Positions 49,124-58,129 of a stretch of 64,000 nt of DNA are shown here, in pieces. This DNA comes from Marinomonas sp. TW1 (GTDB lineage Bacteria > Pseudomonadota > Gammaproteobacteria > Pseudomonadales > Marinomonadaceae). The stretch covers positions 43,832 through 107,831 of the forward strand of contig NZ_JSEE01000015.1 of NCBI RefSeq assembly GCF_001625355.1, in the 5' to 3' direction. Positions within the stretch are counted from its first letter, which is position 1; each line of letters opens with the position of its first letter. The notes beneath the pieces are model-generated. The model did no database searches and was not told the DNA's origin. It saw only the letters and a list, made by a program, of their open reading frames with translations. The position numbers were made by a program, and so were the translations under genes.

Positions 49124-49384
49124 TTAGTAAAGTAAGGCATCGCCTTTCACGACGTCCATTAATAGTTTGATAAACATACGATCCGCTTCGGTATGTTCTT
49201 CTGGGATTTTCAAGGTGGTCTGGCTAGACACTTCTTCTGCAATGCGTTGATAAGCATTTGGCTCATTGATGTTTTCTTTGGCAATGCGCACTAATTCAGA
49301 AGCCAGTTTAGGGTCCATTAATAATTTACGGAAACAGCGTAAGAACTCGTCGATGATGCGTTGTTGGTTTAGTTCGTTAGCCAT
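49124..49384 (-). CDS. Small conserved-looking protein of unknown function
   Basis: An 86-residue acidic, soluble, mostly helical protein. It opens MANELNQQRIIDEFLRCFRKLL and ends DVVKGDALLY, with no signal peptide, membrane segment or metal motif. ATG 49384 follows TTAGGAG, a good Shine-Dalgarno, so the longer in-frame start at 49423 is unlikely. It lies upstream of queG on the same strand, separated by 57 bp with a hairpin. I do not recognise the family. Confidence 0.65.
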   Translation of the reverse strand: MANELNQQRIIDEFLRCFRKLLMDPKLASELVRIAKENINEPNAYQRIAEEVSSQTTLKIPEEHTEADRMFIKLLMDVVKGDALLY

Positions 49385-49423
49385 GGTAAAACTCCTAATC
49401 AAATAATCTGCGTATGACACCAT

Positions 49424-49811
49424 GAAGCGGATATTAGAGCAAGTTTTTCTGTTTGTTTTCGTGTATTGCTGTTGACAATATATCGCCTCAAAGCGAGAAT
49501 TGACCTCTTATAAATCGACACCATCCAGTCGATAAGGTCATATCTTTGAGCCACTAGCTCATTTCAATCAGAGTCAGTCTGATAAGCACAAGCATAACAT
49601 GACGCAATATCGTTATTTTATGCTTCTCCTCGCGAAAAGACGCGGGCAGTGTAACAACTGCGATTTATTGCGTTTGAGTGTTCTTTTTTTAAAGTTACCT
49701 CAGTTAGTTCAGCAAACTTCGTTCTATCAACTTTAATCTGCTTGTCGTATGCGGTTACAATAGCCGCACTAATAATTTTAACAGCAGATAAATACTATAG
49801 AGGGTAACAAG
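49424..49811 (+). promoter_or_regulatory. ilvI upstream region (about 390 bp without an annotated gene)
   Basis: A promoter-like TTGACA (49472-49477) with GAGAAT 17 bp on suggests transcription from about 49507, leaving a leader near 300 nt before ilvI. A 45-codon reading frame (49599-49736) with 11 Leu and few Ile/Val lies in it, along with small hairpins at 49631-49644 and 49646-49661 and a T-run at 49684-49690. I do not see a clear leader-peptide attenuator. In E. coli, ilvIH is controlled by Lrp binding upstream. Confidence 0.35.
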
Positions 49812-51524
49812 GTGGAGTTATTATCCGGTGGTGAAATGATCGCCCGCTTCCTCAAAGATGAGGGAGTTGAATATATCTATGGTTATCCAGGTGGTGCCGC
49901 ACTTCACATTTACGATGCTTTGCATCGTCAATCTGATGTTAAGCACGTTCTGGTTAGGCATGAACAAGCGGCTACCCACATGGCAGATGGTTATGCACGC
50001 GCGACAGGTAAGGCTGGCACCGTGCTGGTTACCTCTGGGCCTGGTGCAACCAATACGGTCACTGGTATTGCGACCGCTTACATGGACTCTATCCCAATGG
50101 TGGTTATCTGTGGTCAGGTAATGAGTTACCTGATTGGTGAAGATGCCTTCCAAGAAACCGACATGGTCGGTGTTTCGCGTCCTATCGTAAAACACAGCTT
50201 TACGGTAAAGCATCCTTCTGAAATCCCCGCCATCATGAAAAAGGCGTATTACATTGCGTCCAGTGGCCGTCCCGGTCCTGTCGTTATCGATGTGCCGAAA
50301 GACATGACCATGCCGGGTGAGAAATTCGAATACAAATACCCTGAGTCGGTTTCATTACGTTCTTATACGCCACCGACGAAAGGCCACAGTGGTCAGATCA
50401 AAAAAGCGGTTGAGCTGTTGTTAGCGGCTAAGCGTCCGGTCATTTACGCTGGTGGCGGTGTCATCATGGGTGGTGCGTCGGATTTATTGGTCAATCTAGC
50501 CAAATCCTTAAATGTACCTGTGACCAACACCTTGATGGGCTTGGGTGCTTACCCAGGAACGGATCGTCAATTTGTCGGTATGTTAGGCATGCACGGCAGT
50601 TACGAAGCCAACATGACCATGCATCACAGTGATGTGATCTTGGCGGTGGGCGCGCGTTTTGATGATCGTGTCACCAATGATCCAGACCAATTCTGTCCTG
50701 GCGCAAAAATCATTCACATTGATATTGATCCTGCGGCAATTTCTAAGACCATTCGTGCAGATGTGCCAATTGTCGGACCTGTTACTCAGGTATTAGAAGA
50801 AATGCAGTCATTAGTGGCTGGCGAGCAGAGTAATACCGAAGCCTTGGAAACTTGGTGGAAACAGATTGATGAATGGCGTGCAGTACACGGTGGTCGATAC
50901 GACACAAGTGGTGAGAAAATTAAACCACAAGCGGCCATTGAAGCTTGCTGGCGTGCCACAAAAGGAGACGCATTTGTGGCTTCGGATGTGGGCCAACACC
51001 AGATGTTTGCTGCTCAGTATTACAAGTTTGACAAGCCAAATCGTTGGGTAAACTCAGGTGGCTTAGGCACGATGGGCTTCGGTTTACCGGCGGCGATGGG
51101 CGTCAAAATGAACTTCCCGAAAGAAACCGTGGTTTGTGTAACCGGTGAAGGCAGTATTCAGATGAATATTCAAGAGCTGTCTACTTGTTTGCAATACGGC
51201 TTGCCGGTGAAGATTTTATGTCTTAATAATGGTTATCTTGGCATGGTTCGCCAATGGCAAGATATGAACTATGAAGGTCGTTATTCGAATTCCTACATGG
51301 ATTCATTGCCGGATTTCAAAGTACTGATGGACGCTTATCGTCACAAGTATGTTGAAATTCGAACCAAAGATGAACTTGATGCCAAGATGGAAGAAGCGTT
51401 TGCAATGCAAGACCAATTGGTCTTCATCAATTGCTACGTGGATCCAGAAGAGCACGTTTATCCAATGCAAGTGCCACGCGGCTCTATGCGCGATATGTTC
51501 TTGAGTAAGACGGAGCGAACCTAA
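49812..51524 (+). CDS. ilvI: Acetolactate synthase large subunit
   Basis: A 570-residue ThDP-dependent enzyme that joins pyruvate with pyruvate or 2-ketobutyrate, starting Val, Leu and Ile synthesis. The N-terminal [15 protein letters not shown] and [16 protein letters not shown] hold the catalytic Glu, FAD and ThDP sites follow, and the C-terminal ThDP motif is [14 protein letters not shown] ending in LNN. The usual Gly-Asp-Gly is Gly-Glu-Gly here, which from memory is also seen in pseudomonads. The start is GTG 49812. ilvH begins 3 bp after it. Confidence 0.96.
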   Translation: MELLSGGEMIARFLKDEGVEYIYGYPGGAALHIYDALHRQSDVKHVLVRHEQAATHMADGYARATGKAGTVLVTSGPGATNTVTGIATAYMDSIPMVVICGQVMSYLIGEDAFQETDMVGVSRPIVKHSFTVKHPSEIPAIMKKAYYIASSGRPGPVVIDVPKDMTMPGEKFEYKYPESVSLRSYTPPTKGHSGQIKKAVELLLAAKRPVIYAGGGVIMGGASDLLVNLAKSLNVPVTNTLMGLGAYPGTDRQFVGMLGMHGSYEANMTMHHSDVILAVGARFDDRVTNDPDQFCPGAKIIHIDIDPAAISKTIRADVPIVGPVTQVLEEMQSLVAGEQSNTEALETWWKQIDEWRAVHGGRYDTSGEKIKPQAAIEACWRATKGDAFVASDVGQHQMFAAQYYKFDKPNRWVNSGGLGTMGFGLPAAMGVKMNFPKETVVCVTGEGSIQMNIQELSTCLQYGLPVKILCLNNGYLGMVRQWQDMNYEGRYSNSYMDSLPDFKVLMDAYRHKYVEIRTKDELDAKMEEAFAMQDQLVFINCYVDPEEHVYPMQVPRGSMRDMFLSKTERT

Positions 51525-51526
51525 TT

Positions 51527-52018
51527 ATGCGACATATTATTTCTGTACTAATGGAAAATGAGCCTGGTGCTTTGTCGCGCGTAGTGGGTTTGTTTTCTCA
51601 GCGAAACTTTAATATCGAGTCTTTGAACGTTGCCGCAACGGACGATCCAACCTTGTCTCGTCTAACCTTGACCACATTTGGTTCGGATCAAGTGGTTGAG
51701 CAAATCACCAAGCAGCTAAACAAGTTGATTGATGTGGTTAAGCTGGTGGATTTGACCGAAGGACAGCACATTGAACGTGAAATGATGTTGGTGAAAGTGC
51801 GCGCAACGGGTGCTCAACGAGCAGAAGTGAAGCGTACGGTCGATATCTTCCGTGGTAACATTGTGGACATGACACCGTCGATCTATACCGTTCAAATTGT
51901 TGGTGAGTCCGACAAATTGGATGGTTTTCTACAAGCATTAGGTGGAGCACACTTGCTTGAGGTAGTCCGAACAGGTGTTTCTGGTATTGCTCGTGGTGAG
52001 AAAACATTGTCTCTTTGA
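51527..52018 (+). CDS. ilvH: Acetolactate synthase small (regulatory) subunit
   Basis: A 163-residue regulatory subunit that stimulates the large subunit and gives valine feedback inhibition. The N-terminal ACT domain opens ISVLMENEPGALSRVVGLFSQR and has FNIESLNVAATDDPTLSRLT. The C-terminal domain has RAEVKRTVDIFRGNIVDM and ends ISGIARGEKTLSL. It starts 3 bp after ilvI. A terminator follows before the AsnC-type regulator. Confidence 0.96.
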   Translation: MRHIISVLMENEPGALSRVVGLFSQRNFNIESLNVAATDDPTLSRLTLTTFGSDQVVEQITKQLNKLIDVVKLVDLTEGQHIEREMMLVKVRATGAQRAEVKRTVDIFRGNIVDMTPSIYTVQIVGESDKLDGFLQALGGAHLLEVVRTGVSGIARGEKTLSL

Positions 52019-52052
52019 TTGTGGACTAAATGTACAACTGCTTGTCACCTTT

Positions 52053-52079
52053 AAAGGCCGCGATTTATCGCGGCCTTTC
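52053..52079 (+). terminator. Intrinsic terminator after ilvH
   Basis: AAAGGCCGCGA pairs with TCGCGGCCTTT around a short TTTA loop, followed by a few T residues. Confidence 0.85.
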
Positions 52080-52109
52080 TATTTCGAAGCCCTTTGATAG
52101 GAACGCAAT

Positions 52110-52565
52110 GTGGATAAAACGAATTGGAAGTTACTCAAAGCTTTAGGCGAAAATGCGCGATTGACTTACGCTGAGTTGGGCAAATTAGTGCACCTGTCTG
52201 CCCCAGCGGTAGCAGAGCGTATCCGAAAATTGGAGGAAGCTGGCGTGATTACCGGTTATCACGTGAAGGTTAATTTGGAGAAAATTGGTATTCCTATCAC
52301 TGCGCTGGTGGAGTGTCAGGTGTATCGTACTAAAGAGCGGGAATTTAAAGCTTTGGTGATGAGTCTGGACGAGGTGGTGGATTGTTACAATGTCACTGGG
52401 CCTTATGCTTTTGTGTTACGAGTGGCGGTGCATTCTATGTCTAAGCTCGATCAATTGCTGGAACGTCTTATCGATCTAAGTGACACCAATACCATGATGA
52501 TACTATCGACGCCGGTATCTCGTGAAATACCGGCGGACAGTGAGAAAACGCCAGAGACTTATTGA
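52110..52565 (+). CDS. AsnC/Lrp-family regulator (first of two)
   Basis: A 151-residue leucine-responsive type regulator. The N-terminal helix-turn-helix (about 1-60) has NARLTYAELGKLVHLSAPAVAERIRKLEEAGVI, and the C-terminal RAM/effector domain (about 65-140) has CYNVTGPYAFVLRV. GTG 52110 is the start. An overlapping ATG at 52108 is in another frame and stops soon. It lies downstream of ilvIH and convergent with an EamA-type exporter, so regulation of ilvIH or of that exporter is plausible but not shown. Confidence 0.85.
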   Translation: MDKTNWKLLKALGENARLTYAELGKLVHLSAPAVAERIRKLEEAGVITGYHVKVNLEKIGIPITALVECQVYRTKEREFKALVMSLDEVVDCYNVTGPYAFVLRVAVHSMSKLDQLLERLIDLSDTNTMMILSTPVSREIPADSEKTPETY

Positions 52566-53434
52566 GCGACGCTGGCCGGCATTTTATTTTGGCGCGGCCA
52601 CTGGCTGATGATCATGCCGACAAAGATCAGCGCACACCCCATGAATTCACGTGTTGATAAGTATTCATCCATTAACAACCACCCGCCAATAGCGGCGAAA
52701 ACGGCTTCTGTTGATAAGATCAATGCTGCCGAACTTGGTGCAACATTCTTTTGTCCTAGGGTTTGCAAAGAATACGCGATGGCAGAAGAGGCAATACCTG
52801 CGTAAACCAATGGCAGCCAGCTTTGTTGAATGTTTTGCCAGGTGGGCTGTTCTGTTAACAGGGCAAGAATCCAAGAAAAGACCGCCACAATGACTAGCTG
52901 CACGATTGAGAAGCTAATGATAGGCACTTTACGCGAGTAGTAACCAACCACCAAAACGTGTGCCGCCCAGAAGAAAGCCCCCGCTAACTCAATTGCATCG
53001 CCTTTTTGAATGCTTAAGTTCGGTCCCACAGTAAGGATGTATAACCCGATGACAGCGAGAGCAATACCCAGCCAAGTATGACGTTCAATGGTGTGTTTTA
53101 GAAACAAGCCAACAATCGGCACAATGAGCATGTACATGGTGGTGATAAAACCTGCGTTGGCGGCTGTGGTATAAAGTAGGCCTATTTGTTGTAACGTCGC
53201 TCCAGAAAACAGGATTAATCCAGCAATAGCGCCAGCTTTTATGGTTAAGCCTATGTCTGCCTTGCGATGACGTTCAAATAGATAGGCCAATGGCAACATG
53301 GATAAAGCGGCTAAGGTAAAGCGAGCCGCATTAAAGCTGTATGGGCCGAGGGATTCCATTCCAACGCTTTGCGCGACAAAGGCAAAGCCCCAAATCGTTG
53401 CCGTTAGCCACAGAAATAAATGGGAAATCGTCAT
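52559..53434 (-). CDS. EamA/DMT-superfamily transporter
   Basis: A 291-residue inner-membrane protein with ten hydrophobic segments in two EamA repeats, the second beginning near AIELAGAFFWAAHVLVVGYYSRKV. N-terminal AAIWGFAFVAQSVGMESLGPY is typical of the drug/metabolite transporter group. Such proteins often export amino acids or metabolites, but the substrate cannot be read from sequence. Its end overlaps by 7 bp the AsnC/Lrp gene. The 290-bp gap upstream (53435-53724) carries its promoter region and that of the LysE gene. Confidence 0.85.
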   Translation of the reverse strand: MTISHLFLWLTATIWGFAFVAQSVGMESLGPYSFNAARFTLAALSMLPLAYLFERHRKADIGLTIKAGAIAGLILFSGATLQQIGLLYTTAANAGFITTMYMLIVPIVGLFLKHTIERHTWLGIALAVIGLYILTVGPNLSIQKGDAIELAGAFFWAAHVLVVGYYSRKVPIISFSIVQLVIVAVFSWILALLTEQPTWQNIQQSWLPLVYAGIASSAIAYSLQTLGQKNVAPSSAALILSTEAVFAAIGGWLLMDEYLSTREFMGCALIFVGMIISQWPRQNKMPASVAQ

Positions 53435-53681
53435 CTTTTTTCTCTTGTTTAAAAAGTGGATAAATCGTCTTTTGTTACGTGGGAAAAATTGTAGGTTTAA
53501 GTTGTGTTTTGCGACATAACAAAGACAAAGTAAGGCAAGGGATTCGCTTTAGATTCGAAAGAAATGATGATGACTGACTTACGAATAGATGGCTGCTCTT
53601 AGGTGGATAAAAAAACACGTTTATAGAATCTCATAAAACAGTTGGCAGAAGATGAAACTCAAGGTAAAGTTGCGCCCCTTT

Positions 53682-53709
53682 TTGATGGTTTTCTGAACAG
53701 ATTATAGTG
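53682..53709 (+). promoter_or_regulatory. LysE-family gene promoter (candidate)
   Basis: TTGATG (53682-53687) and TATAGT (53704-53709) with a 16-bp spacer, just before the GTG at 53725. Confidence 0.4.
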
Positions 53710-53724
53710 TAGGAGTAAGCTGAA

Positions 53725-54360
53725 GTGACCTTGAGTTTATGGTTGACGATCGCACCTTTGATTATGTTGTTGTCGCTTGGGCCTGGCCCTAATAATTTTA
53801 CCGCGATGCACAATGGTATGCAGTACGGTGCGGTGCCTGCAGTGATTGCAGTATTTGGACGTAACTTGGCATTCAGTCTCTTGATGTTGGTATCCGCATT
53901 GGGTTTGGGGGCCATTATTGTATCGTCTGTATTTTGGTTTAGTGTCATTAAGTGGCTCGGTGTGGTTTACCTTTTCTACATTGGCGTGAAAACTTGGCGT
54001 AGTGCGGCAACGGCTTTGCAGGAACACGAGTCGGAAAATGGTGTGCGGGCAAAATCCAATCACCTTGCCAGAATGCGTCAGGAGTTTCTGGTTGCCGTCA
54101 GTAACCCCAAAGCCATTTTGTTGTTTACTGCGATTTTTCCACAGATGTTGGATTTGACTCAGCCAGTGCCAATGCAATTTTTCTGGATGGGAGTGACTTT
54201 TTGCGTGACTGAATTTATTGCCGCTTATGTCTATGCTTTGGGTGGTAAGCAGATTCGCCGTTTGATTAAGAAGCCCAGTGGTATGAAAAATTTAAATCGA
54301 GGGATGGGAAGTGTGTTTGTTATGGCCAGTGTATTTTTGGCTACCGCGACCCGTTCTTGA
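53725..54360 (+). CDS. LysE/RhtB-family translocator
   Basis: A 211-residue inner-membrane protein with about six hydrophobic helices. The family signature SLGPGPNNFTAMHNGMQYG starts near residue 16 and FLVAVSNPKAILLFTAIFPQ near 121. LysE/RhtB proteins export amino acids such as homoserine, threonine or lysine; the substrate is not predictable here. The start is GTG 53725 with TAGGAG upstream. It converges on luxS across a bidirectional terminator. Confidence 0.88.
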   Translation: MTLSLWLTIAPLIMLLSLGPGPNNFTAMHNGMQYGAVPAVIAVFGRNLAFSLLMLVSALGLGAIIVSSVFWFSVIKWLGVVYLFYIGVKTWRSAATALQEHESENGVRAKSNHLARMRQEFLVAVSNPKAILLFTAIFPQMLDLTQPVPMQFFWMGVTFCVTEFIAAYVYALGGKQIRRLIKKPSGMKNLNRGMGSVFVMASVFLATATRS

Positions 54361-54411
54361 GCCTTTTGACTCTGGTTATTTAAATCGTCAGATAATCAAA
54401 ATGTTGAGCAT

Positions 54412-54440
54412 AAAAAAGGTGACACTAGGTCACCTTTTTT
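54412..54440. terminator. Bidirectional terminator between LysE-family gene and luxS
   Basis: AAAAAAGGTGAC pairs with GTCACCTTTTTT around ACTAG, with A and T runs serving both strands. Confidence 0.85.
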
Positions 54441-54462
54441 ATTTGGTATGCAGCTACAATCC

Positions 54463-54975
54463 TTAGCTGTGTTCTTTCAAGAACTCTTCGCTTAGATACA
54501 ATTCTTCATTGCTGTTTACTTTTACATCGCGCTCTAAAATCATTGTTGCAATTTTTTGTGCTTCTTCTAGAGAGTGCATTTCGTAAGTACCGCACTGGTA
54601 TTCGTTCAGCTCTGGAATATCGGCTTTAGCTTTTACTTTTAATACGTCTTCCATTGCCGCTTTCCAAGAGGTGGCAACAGTGTCTTCAGAGGGGGTGCCG
54701 ATTAAGCTCATATAAAAACCCGTTCGGCAACCCATTGGCGAAATGTCGATAATTTCAACGTTGTCGCTATTTAGATGTTCACGCATGAAACCCGCAAACA
54801 AATGTTCCAGTGTGTGAATGCCTGTTTCAGAAAGGATTTCTTCATTTGGCACACAGAAGCGTAAATCAAATACTGTGATGTCGTCACCTTTAGGGGTGGA
54901 CATGGATTTAGCGACACGAACGGCCGGTGCGTCCATACGTGTATGATCAACACGGAAGCTGTCTAAAAGTGGCAT
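54463..54975 (-). CDS. luxS: S-ribosylhomocysteine lyase LuxS
   Basis: A 170-residue LuxS that cleaves S-ribosylhomocysteine to homocysteine and the autoinducer-2 precursor DPD in the activated methyl cycle. Metal ligands His54, His58 (HTLEH) and Cys128 are in place, with catalytic Glu57 and Cys83 (GCRTGFY). Length fits the family. It is transcribed alone, between the LysE-family gene and the yjeH-like gene. The YjeH family exports methionine-related amino acids, which may or may not be meaningful next to luxS. Confidence 0.96.
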   Translation of the reverse strand: MPLLDSFRVDHTRMDAPAVRVAKSMSTPKGDDITVFDLRFCVPNEEILSETGIHTLEHLFAGFMREHLNSDNVEIIDISPMGCRTGFYMSLIGTPSEDTVATSWKAAMEDVLKVKAKADIPELNEYQCGTYEMHSLEEAQKIATMILERDVKVNSNEELYLSEEFLKEHS

Positions 54976-55040
54976 AGATTCTCTCCTTTTCAGCCATAAC
55001 AGAGTGAGGCTATGGCGTGTATAAAATTAACTTAGCCGAA

Positions 55041-56315
55041 TTATACATTAAGATTGATGGTTTTACTGCTGCTTTTGATGGATCTTATCCATTCGTAGCA
55101 GAGTGCTAAGCAAAACATAATCGCTGCGAATAACATGCTTTCACCGATGAAAAATGCCATCAAACCACAGCTGCAGAGTGCCAGTAAGGCCAACAGTTTT
55201 AATTGCCTATTTAAAAGCTTAATAGCCGCGATGCAGGTTAGGGTGTAAATGAGCAGAAAGCTGCCATTGGTCATTTCAATAAACCACGCCATTTTCCAGC
55301 CAGACAGCTCTGAAAACAGGATAGACAGCAAGGTGATGGCGCACACCAAAAATACGGCTTTTGCTGGAGAACCTTGGGCATTCAGTTGGTTGAATTTGGA
55401 TGGTAAAGCGCCTTGCTGAGCCATGGATTGGACCATGCGGGAAAAGCCAAGGATGTAAATGGCCACATTAGCGAACGCAATCACATAAGCGCCTACGGCA
55501 AAGATTCGACTGCCGGTATCCCCTAGTAATTTACTGACCAGTAAAGCAAGAGACTGACTGTTAGTGACCTCGTCGCCATAAGTTTGATGCCAAGCAATCA
55601 ATAACACTAAACTCAAGTAAGCAAGAATCACAATGGCAATGCCGCCCAATAAAGCAATAGGAAAGTCACGGGTAGGGTTTTTGAATTCGGCCCCCATATG
55701 TGCCATGACCTCTATGCCAAGAAAACACCAAAAAATGATCCCAGTGGCGTAGAGAGTCGTTTGCCAGTCAGCCAGATTGCTCGGTGATGTGATCACTTGA
55801 GTGCTGGATTGAATATCACCTAATAAGCACAGCATGATGATGGTGGCAATCATGGCGATGACCACGCCACTTTGAAAGCGAGCAGAGGTTTGAATGCCGG
55901 CTATCGCAAATAGCATCATGCCAACTAGGGTGATGATGCTAAAAGTGAGAATCCAGTTTTCCGTAACATTGAAGATAATACTGAGATAGGCTGCGGCGAC
56001 TTTAATGGCGACCGCGGGGCCAACGAGCAAGATACTTAAGAATAACCAACCGACGGCTTTTTCAATACCACCGCCAAAGGCTCGCCCTATGTAATGAGAC
56101 GCACCGCCAGCAGAAGGGTATTTGGCTCCTAAGAAAGCAAAGATAAACGCAATGGGAATAATCATTGCAGCCGTTATGAGCCAAGCATAAAAAGCAAAAG
56201 AACCTGCTTGTGCGACCGACATGGCAGGTAAGATCATTAGACCCGTACCTATGAAGGTGGTGACTGTCATGGCCATGCCTTGAAGTGGGCCAAGAGTTTG
56301 GTGATATTGAGTCAT
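55041..56315 (-). CDS. APC-family amino acid exporter (YjeH-like)
   Basis: A 424-residue polytopic membrane protein with about 12 helices. It follows E. coli YjeH closely: VTTFIGTGLMILPA near residue 18, GAKYPSAGGASHYIGRAFGG near 63, GWLFLS, FWCFLGIEVMAHMGAEFKNP near 196 and RDFPIAL. YjeH exports methionine and branched-chain amino acids in E. coli. It is divergent from an AsnC-type gene with a 151-bp shared region holding a perfect inverted repeat. Substrate is inferred from family. Confidence 0.85.
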   Translation of the reverse strand: MTQYHQTLGPLQGMAMTVTTFIGTGLMILPAMSVAQAGSFAFYAWLITAAMIIPIAFIFAFLGAKYPSAGGASHYIGRAFGGGIEKAVGWLFLSILLVGPAVAIKVAAAYLSIIFNVTENWILTFSIITLVGMMLFAIAGIQTSARFQSGVVIAMIATIIMLCLLGDIQSSTQVITSPSNLADWQTTLYATGIIFWCFLGIEVMAHMGAEFKNPTRDFPIALLGGIAIVILAYLSLVLLIAWHQTYGDEVTNSQSLALLVSKLLGDTGSRIFAVGAYVIAFANVAIYILGFSRMVQSMAQQGALPSKFNQLNAQGSPAKAVFLVCAITLLSILFSELSGWKMAWFIEMTNGSFLLIYTLTCIAAIKLLNRQLKLLALLALCSCGLMAFFIGESMLFAAIMFCLALCYEWIRSIKSSSKTINLNV

Positions 56316-56408
56316 AGTGAACCTTGATGAATAAGCTGTTTTTTAATGACTTCTAGCATAAAATAAGGCGCTCAATAGGAAACGATACAAGATGACGCTA
56401 TTGAGGTG

Positions 56409-56435
56409 CAAAATGACGGAAGTTCCGTCATTTTG
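56409..56435. promoter_or_regulatory. 27-bp palindrome, candidate AsnC/Lrp-type operator
   Basis: CAAAATGACGGAA, a single central G, then TTCCGTCATTTTG. The two 13-base arms are exact complements. It lies 31 bp before the AsnC-type gene and about 94 bp from the divergent yjeH-like gene, the place for an operator shared by both. No T-run makes it a terminator, and it sits upstream of both genes. Confidence 0.65.
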
Positions 56436-56466
56436 TCTCGGATGATGGAAGAATAAGAGGTGTTGA

Positions 56467-56895
56467 GTGGCGGATCAGTATGATCAAAAGATTCTGGCAT
56501 TATTAGTCGCCGATGCGCGTTTGTCTGTGTCGGATATTAGTCGACAAGTGAATTTGTCTCGTTCAGCGGTGACGGATCGTATTCGGCGCATGGAAGAGAT
56601 TGGTACCATTACAGGCTACCATGCACATACGTCGGTTTCTAAAGAAGAGGGTGTGACCGCTTATCTAGCGCTAACATTTCGGCCGCTCTCTTGCGATTTG
56701 GTGCAACCTCTTATCGATGCCATACCTGAGGTAAAACTGGCTCACTCTATCAGTGGTGATGTGGATTTGATGGTGCTTGTGCAGGCGGCTTCAATGGCAC
56801 GGCTGCATCAGATTCGCAGTGAAATGGATTCATGGCCAAATTTGGATAAGGTGGTGACGCACATGTGCTTGGCTAAGCGTGTAGATCGTTGGTGA
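56467..56895 (+). CDS. AsnC/Lrp-family regulator (second of two)
   Basis: A 142-residue AsnC/Lrp regulator: N-terminal HTH (SDISRQVNLSRSAVTDRIRRMEEIGTI, about 18-45) and C-terminal effector domain (about 60-140; SISGDVDLMVLVQ). GTG 56467 has AAGAGG upstream. It is divergent from the YjeH-like exporter and probably controls it, perhaps together with its own gene, through the palindrome at 56409-56435. Confidence 0.87.
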   Translation: MADQYDQKILALLVADARLSVSDISRQVNLSRSAVTDRIRRMEEIGTITGYHAHTSVSKEEGVTAYLALTFRPLSCDLVQPLIDAIPEVKLAHSISGDVDLMVLVQAASMARLHQIRSEMDSWPNLDKVVTHMCLAKRVDRW

Positions 56896-56926
56896 TGTTA
56901 CCCATTGGATTCAAATGGTTAACATT

Positions 56927-56968
56927 GAGACATAAAAAAACGGGCTTCAGCCCGTTTTTTTATGTCTC
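56927..56968. terminator. Bidirectional terminator between AsnC-type gene and argC
   Basis: A 42-bp inverted repeat: arms of about 19 bases (GAGACATAAAAAAACGGGC and its exact complement) around TTCA. The A and T runs serve as tails for both convergent genes. Confidence 0.85.
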
Positions 56969-56978
56969 AGAGAAGAGA

Positions 56979-58010
56979 TTAAGGCATCATGCCCAGCGCG
57001 GTTAAGCCCATATTTTCTGGCAAATCCAACATGATGTTCATGTTTTGGATGGCCTGACCAGATGCGCCTTTTACCAAATTGTCGATCACCGAAAGTACAA
57101 CGACTTTGTCTCCGCCTTGTGGGCGATACACCGCAATACGACAGAAGTTAGCCCCCTTGGTGCTGCGGGTTTCTGGCAAGCTGCCTGCCGGCATCACATC
57201 AACGAAAAACTCGTCTTTGTAACGTTCTTCAAATAAGCTTTGCAGGTCCACTGTGGTGTCGATTAAGGTGGCATACATAGTAGAGTGGATGCCACGAATC
57301 ATAGGGACTAGGTGAGGAACAAAGGTTAATCCAACAGGGCTGTCAGTAACGGCTTGTAGTCCCTGTTTGATTTCCGGTAAATGACGATGTCCAGCGACGC
57401 CATACGCTTTAAAGCTTTCACTGGCTTCACACAATAAAGAACCAACATTCGCACCACGACCTGCGCCACTAACGCCGGATTTAGCGTCTGCGATTAAATG
57501 TGCTGGGTCAATGATTCCGGCTTCCAATAAAGGAATTAAGCCCAATTGCGTTGCCGTAGGGTAGCAGCCGGGGTTGGCCACAAGTTGTGCTGTTTTGATG
57601 GCCTCACGATTGATCTCAGGTAATCCATAGACGGCCTTTGCAACGTAATCTGGTGTTCTATGATCCATGCCATACCATTTTGACCATTCTATGGTGTCTT
57701 TGATACGGAAGTCCGCGCCCAAATCAACAACCTTAACACCTCGGTCGATTAATTCTGGGACTTGATCCATGGCCACGCCATGAGGTGTGGCAAAAAATAC
57801 TAAGTCGCATTGTGCCAGTTCGTCTACACTTGGGGTTGAGAATCGTAAGTTGTAATGACCGCGTAAACTTGGGTAGATATCTGAAACCAGTTTGCCTTCT
57901 TCACTGCGAGAAGTAATGGCCACCACATCAACTTGAGGGTGGTTTGCAAGTAGTCTTAATAACTCGGCTCCGGTGTAACCCGTACCGCCAACGATACCTA
58001 TTTTATACAC
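56979..58010 (-). CDS. argC: N-acetyl-gamma-glutamyl-phosphate reductase
   Basis: A 343-residue ArgC, the third step of arginine synthesis, reducing N-acetylglutamyl phosphate with NADPH. The Rossmann motif [16 protein letters not shown] is at residue 6, the catalytic Cys is in [19 protein letters not shown] near residue 149, and [10 protein letters not shown] with the His in [11 protein letters not shown] near 248 follows. It is monocistronic here, convergent with the AsnC-type gene and divergent from the ClC gene. Confidence 0.97.
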   Translation of the reverse strand: MYKIGIVGGTGYTGAELLRLLANHPQVDVVAITSRSEEGKLVSDIYPSLRGHYNLRFSTPSVDELAQCDLVFFATPHGVAMDQVPELIDRGVKVVDLGADFRIKDTIEWSKWYGMDHRTPDYVAKAVYGLPEINREAIKTAQLVANPGCYPTATQLGLIPLLEAGIIDPAHLIADAKSGVSGAGRGANVGSLLCEASESFKAYGVAGHRHLPEIKQGLQAVTDSPVGLTFVPHLVPMIRGIHSTMYATLIDTTVDLQSLFEERYKDEFFVDVMPAGSLPETRSTKGANFCRIAVYRPQGGDKVVVLSVIDNLVKGASGQAIQNMNIMLDLPENMGLTALGMMP

Positions 58011-58129
58011 GATGTTATCCTATCTATTGATGCCTGTACTATTGGCCTGTACTGAGGCGATTGCGAATGTTTAATATAACTGATTGAATAGTGCACGAAA
58101 TTTGCTCCCGTTAAAAGTGAGGAGGCGGT

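Noticed and set aside
49599..49736. A 45-codon frame upstream of ilvI considered as a definite leader peptide gene
   Set aside because: No clear Shine-Dalgarno or terminator/antiterminator pair, and it lacks the run of Ile/Val/Leu control codons expected. Kept only as a finding.
53737..54177. A 146-codon open frame antisense to the LysE-family gene
   Set aside because: His/Gln-rich composition with no plausible fold, opposite a gene with clear membrane helices and family motifs.
56927..56968. Long inverted repeat considered as a mobile-element end or attachment site
   Set aside because: Its GC core with A and T tails and its place between convergent genes fit a bidirectional terminator. No flanking duplication or recombinase gene.
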